Under the pieces are notes generated by a model. That model saw only the letters and a program-made list of their open reading frames with translations, made no database searches and was not told where the DNA came from. Positions 60,251-64,000 of a DNA stretch of 64,000 bases are shown here, in pieces (within the stretch, counting starts at the first letter, position 1; every line of letters begins with the position of its first letter). Source of the stretch: an uncultured Verrucomicrobiota bacterium (GTDB lineage: Bacteria > Verrucomicrobiota > Verrucomicrobiia > Limisphaerales > UBA9464); the NCBI GenBank assembly GCA_903922605.1, contig CAIXUG010000018.1, positions 1 through 64,000 on the forward strand, written 5' to 3'. The position numbers and the translations under genes were made by a program.

Positions 60251-63094
60251 ATGACGACATATCCATCGCGCCCGATTTCCAAAATGGTGCTGACTGCGGC
60301 GACGTGGCTCGCCGCGCTGCTCTCCGTGCTGACCCTGGGCCTGACCCAGGCCCAGGTGGCCGGCCCGATGGATGTCTGGCCGGCCAACAGCTCCGTCGAG
60401 CTTGGCGCCACGACGCAGTTCGGGGCCTACGTGCCGATCAGCCCCAACACGATCACCTGGTCGGTGAACGGCAAAATCGGTGGCGACTCCACAATGGGCA
60501 CGATCACGCCCGCCGGCCTCTATCAGGCTCCGGCCATCGCCCCGACCAACAACGTGCTGACCATCAAGGCGCAGAGCACGGCGTTCCCAACCTCCTTCAA
60601 GACCACCACGCTGACGGTTACACGGCCCTATCCGTGGACGTGGAGCGTCGCGCCGGCGAGCCTGCAAGTGGGCAACTACTCGGTGAGTTTCAACGGCAGC
60701 GGTTATGCCCCCGATTCGGTGGTGCAGGCCAACGGCGTGGACCTGCCGACGACCTATTTCTCGAAGACAAAGGTGACCGCGACGGGCGTGGCCGCGGCCC
60801 CGGGCACGATCAACTTCGCCGTGCGCCAGCCCGGACCGGGTGCGGTCACTGGTAACAGCGTCTCCGCGACCGTAACCGCCGTGACGATCACGGTGACCGT
60901 TGCCCCGACCTCCGCGTCGGTGCAGCTCGGCAATTCCCAGGCTTTCACCGCCACGGTTGCCGGCAACGCCAACAAGTCGGTCACCTGGTCGGTGGTCGGT
61001 GGCGCGGCCAATGGCACCATCACGGCTGGCGGCGTTTACACCGGGCCGGCGGCCATGCCCGCCTCGCCGACGGTGACGGTCCGCGCGACTTCGGTGGCCA
61101 ATTCCTCGGTGTTCGCCAATGCCACCGTGACGCTCACCACCCCGCCGGTCGTGACGGTCGCGGTCCTGCCCACGAGCGCCTCGGTGCAGCTCGGCGCCAC
61201 CAAATCGTTCACCGCCTCGGTGGTGGGCAGCCCCAACACGTCGGTGACATGGTCGGTGGTGGGCGGGGCGGCCAACGGTTCGGTCACTTCCGCCGGCGTC
61301 TTTACCGCGCCGGCAGTCATGCCTTCCCCGGCGACCGTGATCGTCCGCGCCACGTCGGTCGCCAACGCGCTTTCTCACGCCGATGCCACGGTGACGCTGA
61401 CGCCGGTGCCGGTCACGGTGACGGTGGCCCCTGGAACCGCGACGGTGCAGATCGGCAATGCGAAGACCTTCATCGCCACGGTCACAGGTTCGGCCAACAC
61501 GGCTGTGACCTGGTCGGTGGTGGGCGGTGCGGCGAACGGCACGATTGATTCGACCGGAGCCTACGTGACACCCGGTACGATGCCGGCCTCGCCGACGGTT
61601 ACGGTGAAGGCCACTGCGGTGGCCGATCCCACGGTCAGCGGCAACGCGGTCGTGACCCTGACGCCGCCGGTGGATTATTCGGCGCTGCTTTCAGCCGCGC
61701 GGTTCCTGGAGCAGTCCTCGTTCGGGCCAAACGACGCCACTCTTGCGCAGGTGCAGCAGATGGGGATTCCCAGCTATCTTGCCCAGCAGTTCTCGCTGCC
61801 GGCGACGGTCATACCGGTACCGGCCGACAATTCCGTGGGCACGCTTCAGCAGTGGCAGCTCTACACCTTCGGCACGGCCCCGGACCAGTTGCGTCAGCGC
61901 GTCATCTACGCGCTCAGCCAGATCATTGTCGTGTCGGCCGACAAGAACATCTACGCCGACGCCATGCTTCCGTGGATGAACGCGCTGAGCCAGAACGCCT
62001 TTGGCAACTACAAGAACCTGCTGCGCGACATCTCCAAGAGCCCCGCGATGGGCAAGTATCTCGACCTCGCCAATTCGACGAAGCCGGGCCTGGGCGGTGG
62101 CGCGAATGAGAACTACGCCCGGGAGCTGATGCAGCTCTTCACCATCGGCCTCTGGCAACTCAACCAGGACGGCTCGCAGAAGCTCGGTTCCGACAACCTG
62201 CCGATCCCGACCTACGACCAGAGCACCGTGGCCCAGGTGGCGCTGACCTTGACCGGCTGGACCTACGCGCAGCCGCCCGGTGGCAACGTCTATGAGTGGC
62301 AAGGCGCGCCGATGGTGGAGGTGCCGGGCAACCACGATCTCACGCAGAAATCCGTCCTCGGCCAGATCATTCCCGCCGGCCAGAGCCCGTCCCAGGATCT
62401 GGAAAGCCTGCTCACCATCCTGATGAACCACCCGAACATGGCGCCGTTCATCTCCACGCGGCTGATCCGGAGCCTGGTGACCAGCAACCCCACGCCGGGC
62501 TATGTCCAGCGGGTGGCCGGCGTGTTCAGCGCCACCGGGGGCGACCTGAAGGCGACCATCACGGCCATCCTCACCGACTCCGAGGCGCGCAACGACGTGC
62601 CGACCGCCACGTCGGGCCGGCTGAAGGACTCGATCCTGCACACCTGCGGCTTCCTGCGGGCGCTGAACGGGCACTTCAACAACCCGGAGGGGCTCACCTA
62701 CGAGTTTGACTACATGGCGCAGTCGCCGCTGGACGCGCCCTCGGTCTTCAGCTGGTTCTCGCCGTTGTATCATGTGCCAAAGAGCCCGTTGTTCGGCCCC
62801 GAGTTCCAGATCTACACGCCCACGGAGGCGACCCTGCGGGGCAACCTGTTCGAGTTCTTCCTCAGCCAGACGGGCACCGACTTCACGCTGGACCTCTCGC
62901 CCTACCAGGCCTTCGGCAACGACATGCAGGGGCTGGTCGAGCTGGTAAACCAGAAGCTGCTCTATGGCCAGATGCCGGCCGCGATGAAGCAGGCTCTCAT
63001 CACGGCGGCGGCCCCCGGCTACGACGCCAAGACCCGCATCGAAACCGCGATCTACCTCACCGCGCTCAGCGGTTACTACGCCGTCCAGCACTGA
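60251..63094 (+). CDS. DUF1800 protein with three tandem Ig-like repeats
   Basis: A 947-residue exported protein from the ATG at 60251 (signal VLTAATWLAALLSVLTLGLT). After an unusual N-terminal domain, three nearly identical Ig-like (Big/BACON-like) repeats of about 87 residues each cover 60890-61670 (units starting VTVAPTSASVQLGNSQAFTA, VAVLPTSASVQLGATKSFTA, VTVAPGTATVQIGNAKTFIA). The C-terminal half is DUF1800: ARFLEQSSFGPNDATLAQVQ, LDLANSTKPGLGGGANENYA and RELMQLFTIGLW are family motifs. DUF1800 is normally encoded next to DUF1501, as here. Function unknown; probably surface attached. Confidence 0.94.
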   Translation: MTTYPSRPISKMVLTAATWLAALLSVLTLGLTQAQVAGPMDVWPANSSVELGATTQFGAYVPISPNTITWSVNGKIGGDSTMGTITPAGLYQAPAIAPTNNVLTIKAQSTAFPTSFKTTTLTVTRPYPWTWSVAPASLQVGNYSVSFNGSGYAPDSVVQANGVDLPTTYFSKTKVTATGVAAAPGTINFAVRQPGPGAVTGNSVSATVTAVTITVTVAPTSASVQLGNSQAFTATVAGNANKSVTWSVVGGAANGTITAGGVYTGPAAMPASPTVTVRATSVANSSVFANATVTLTTPPVVTVAVLPTSASVQLGATKSFTASVVGSPNTSVTWSVVGGAANGSVTSAGVFTAPAVMPSPATVIVRATSVANALSHADATVTLTPVPVTVTVAPGTATVQIGNAKTFIATVTGSANTAVTWSVVGGAANGTIDSTGAYVTPGTMPASPTVTVKATAVADPTVSGNAVVTLTPPVDYSALLSAARFLEQSSFGPNDATLAQVQQMGIPSYLAQQFSLPATVIPVPADNSVGTLQQWQLYTFGTAPDQLRQRVIYALSQIIVVSADKNIYADAMLPWMNALSQNAFGNYKNLLRDISKSPAMGKYLDLANSTKPGLGGGANENYARELMQLFTIGLWQLNQDGSQKLGSDNLPIPTYDQSTVAQVALTLTGWTYAQPPGGNVYEWQGAPMVEVPGNHDLTQKSVLGQIIPAGQSPSQDLESLLTILMNHPNMAPFISTRLIRSLVTSNPTPGYVQRVAGVFSATGGDLKATITAILTDSEARNDVPTATSGRLKDSILHTCGFLRALNGHFNNPEGLTYEFDYMAQSPLDAPSVFSWFSPLYHVPKSPLFGPEFQIYTPTEATLRGNLFEFFLSQTGTDFTLDLSPYQAFGNDMQGLVELVNQKLLYGQMPAAMKQALITAAAPGYDAKTRIETAIYLTALSGYYAVQH

Positions 63095-63130
63095 ACTTTT
63101 GTCAGGCCAACTCCAACGAGACTCCACGCC

Positions 63131-64000
63131 ATGAACCAGCACTACATTTCCCGCCGCAGCCTGCTCAAGAGCATCGGTGCCACCGCGATGCTCACCCGCT
63201 TCGGCCTGATGAACGCGTTCGCGCAGGCCAATCCGCCCGACTACAAGGCGCTGGTCTGCATCTTCCTCGTGGGCGGCAACGACGGCCACAACACGATCGT
63301 CCCGCTCACGCAGTCGCAGTTCAACGCGTACAAGGCGGCCCGCGGCACGCTCGCCCTGCCGGACAGCAACGGCCCGCTGCTGCCCATTCAGACGCCGGAC
63401 GGCACGCCGTACGCCTTCAACAACGGCCTCTCGGCCATCCACCCGCTCTGGGCGCAGGGCCGGCTCGGCGTGCTGGCCAATGTCGGCATGCTGGTGAAGC
63501 CCACTTCGCGGCAGCAGTTCATCACCAACGCCGTGCCCGTGCCCACGAACCTCTTCTCGCACGCGGACCAGATCCAGCAGATGCAGGCCGCGATCCCCTC
63601 GTCCTCCGCCGGCACGGGCTGGGGTGCGCGGGCGGCGGACATGGTGGCCGGGCTGAACGTGGGCTCCGCCTTCCCGGCGGCCATCTCCTGCGCAGGCCCG
63701 GCGCTCTTCTGCACCGGCAACATCGTGCAGTCCGCGAGCCTGCTGCCCGGCTTTGACCTGGATCCCTCCGGCTTCAGCCTCTGGCCCGCCTCGGCGACCA
63801 CCGGCCGGGTCAACGGCCTGCAGCAGGTCCTGCAGTTCGACAGCGGCCTCGCGTTGGTGCAGGCCGCCAACAAGGTCCGCCAGGACGCGCTCGACCTGAA
63901 CGCACTCATGCGCGGCGGCACCGCCACCCTCACCACCGCCTTTCCGGGCACCAGCCTGGGCGACCAGCTCCAGCAGGTGGCGAAGCTCATCAAGCTGCGC
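63131..64000 (+). CDS. DUF1501 domain protein, N-terminal part (continues past window)
   Basis: Opens at the ATG 63131 (MNQHYISRRSLLKSIGATAM), with a Tat-like RRSLLK signal ending NAFAQA, 36 bp after the DUF1800 stop. It continues uninterrupted through the right edge, giving 290 codons. ALVCIFLVGGNDGHNTIVPL and LSAIHPLWAQGRLGVLANVG are characteristic of the DUF1501 subgroup that partners with DUF1800. This copy differs clearly from the one at 2955-4292, which belongs to the DUF1549/1553-linked subgroup. Confidence 0.95.
   Translation, partial: MNQHYISRRSLLKSIGATAMLTRFGLMNAFAQANPPDYKALVCIFLVGGNDGHNTIVPLTQSQFNAYKAARGTLALPDSNGPLLPIQTPDGTPYAFNNGLSAIHPLWAQGRLGVLANVGMLVKPTSRQQFITNAVPVPTNLFSHADQIQQMQAAIPSSSAGTGWGARAADMVAGLNVGSAFPAAISCAGPALFCTGNIVQSASLLPGFDLDPSGFSLWPASATTGRVNGLQQVLQFDSGLALVQAANKVRQDALDLNALMRGGTATLTTAFPGTSLGDQLQQVAKLIKLR

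Noticed and set aside
59952-60411. Minus-strand ORFs of 85-91 codons upstream of the DUF1800 gene
   Set aside because: They overlap each other and the DUF1800 start, and show no conserved pattern.
60890-61670. Tandem repeats that might suggest a CRISPR or satellite array
   Set aside because: The units are about 260 bp, stay in frame and encode three Ig-like domains of the DUF1800 protein.

Overview
This is a high-GC chromosomal segment that reads as a member of the Verrucomicrobiota, or at least of the PVC superphylum. The main evidence is family content. There is a DUF1549/DUF1553 plus DUF1501 pair, a second DUF1800 plus DUF1501 pair cut by the right edge, a roughly 1160-residue PVC-type protein joining a propeller and repeats to a C-terminal CxxCH haem site, a pseudopilin with the HxnDGH-type C-terminus seen in this phylum, and many secreted proteins of unknown function. 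No phage, plasmid or conjugation genes are visible. The assignment is inference from gene families; no rRNA is present.

Layout. 1-2100: the end of an IS3-family element has cut a TonB-dependent receptor gene. 2100-11600: a minus-strand run of a PPC-domain protein, DUF1501, DUF1549/1553, a GH43-like glycosidase, an FAD oxidoreductase and a cupin protein. 11.8-19 kb: an EF-hand lipoprotein, a pseudopilin, PolX, FolC, a dipeptide epimerase and an AGE-family epimerase. 19-20.9 kb: two adjacent PIN-toxin modules with different antitoxin types (ParD-like and AbrB-like), then tRNA-Pro(TGG). 20.9-24.2 kb: a cytochrome c/PHM-like copper monooxygenase/TPR protein with a redoxin partner, then LarE. 24.3-28.3 kb: O-antigen ligase, a polyprenyl glycosylphosphotransferase and a protein with an internally duplicated domain. 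28.6-34.2 kb: an aromatic/proline repeat secreted protein, LysE, the lipid-transport set MlaE-MlaF-MlaD and an FHA protein. 34.5-42.3 kb: PQQ-type sugar dehydrogenase, rhodanese, LigA, an SDR enzyme, two small unknown proteins and a cysteine desulfurase. 42.6-47.9 kb: sulfate assimilation, cysI-cysH-cysD-cysN, with a four-helix-bundle gene wedged between cysD and cysN. 48-55.5 kb: a nucleotidyltransferase-like protein, TPR lipoprotein, esterase, ferredoxin/LysR divergent pair, cyclophilin, glycine-rich RRM protein, ArsC/Spx-like protein and YdjM-like protein. 55.5-64 kb: the PVC haem protein, a small orphan gene, a sparse 600-bp stretch, and the DUF1800/DUF1501 pair.

How genes work together. 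CysD/CysN would activate sulfate, CysH reduce the nucleotide sulfate and CysI reduce sulfite to sulfide; the divergent cysteine desulfurase mobilises cysteine sulfur. MlaE/F/D form a lipid ABC-transport core, and the upstream aromatic-repeat protein is a plausible envelope partner. The DUF1549/1553-DUF1501 pairs are typical PVC secreted modules of unsettled function.

The intergenic DNA is unusually structured. At least seven kinds of palindromic or short tandem repeat occur. These include a 120-bp element present twice in opposite orientations, hexamer (GATTAN) hairpins at three sites, and heptamer runs that bracket the four-helix-bundle gene inside the cys operon. That bracketed cassette, and the aromatic-repeat protein coupled to Mla, are the two observations most worth following.
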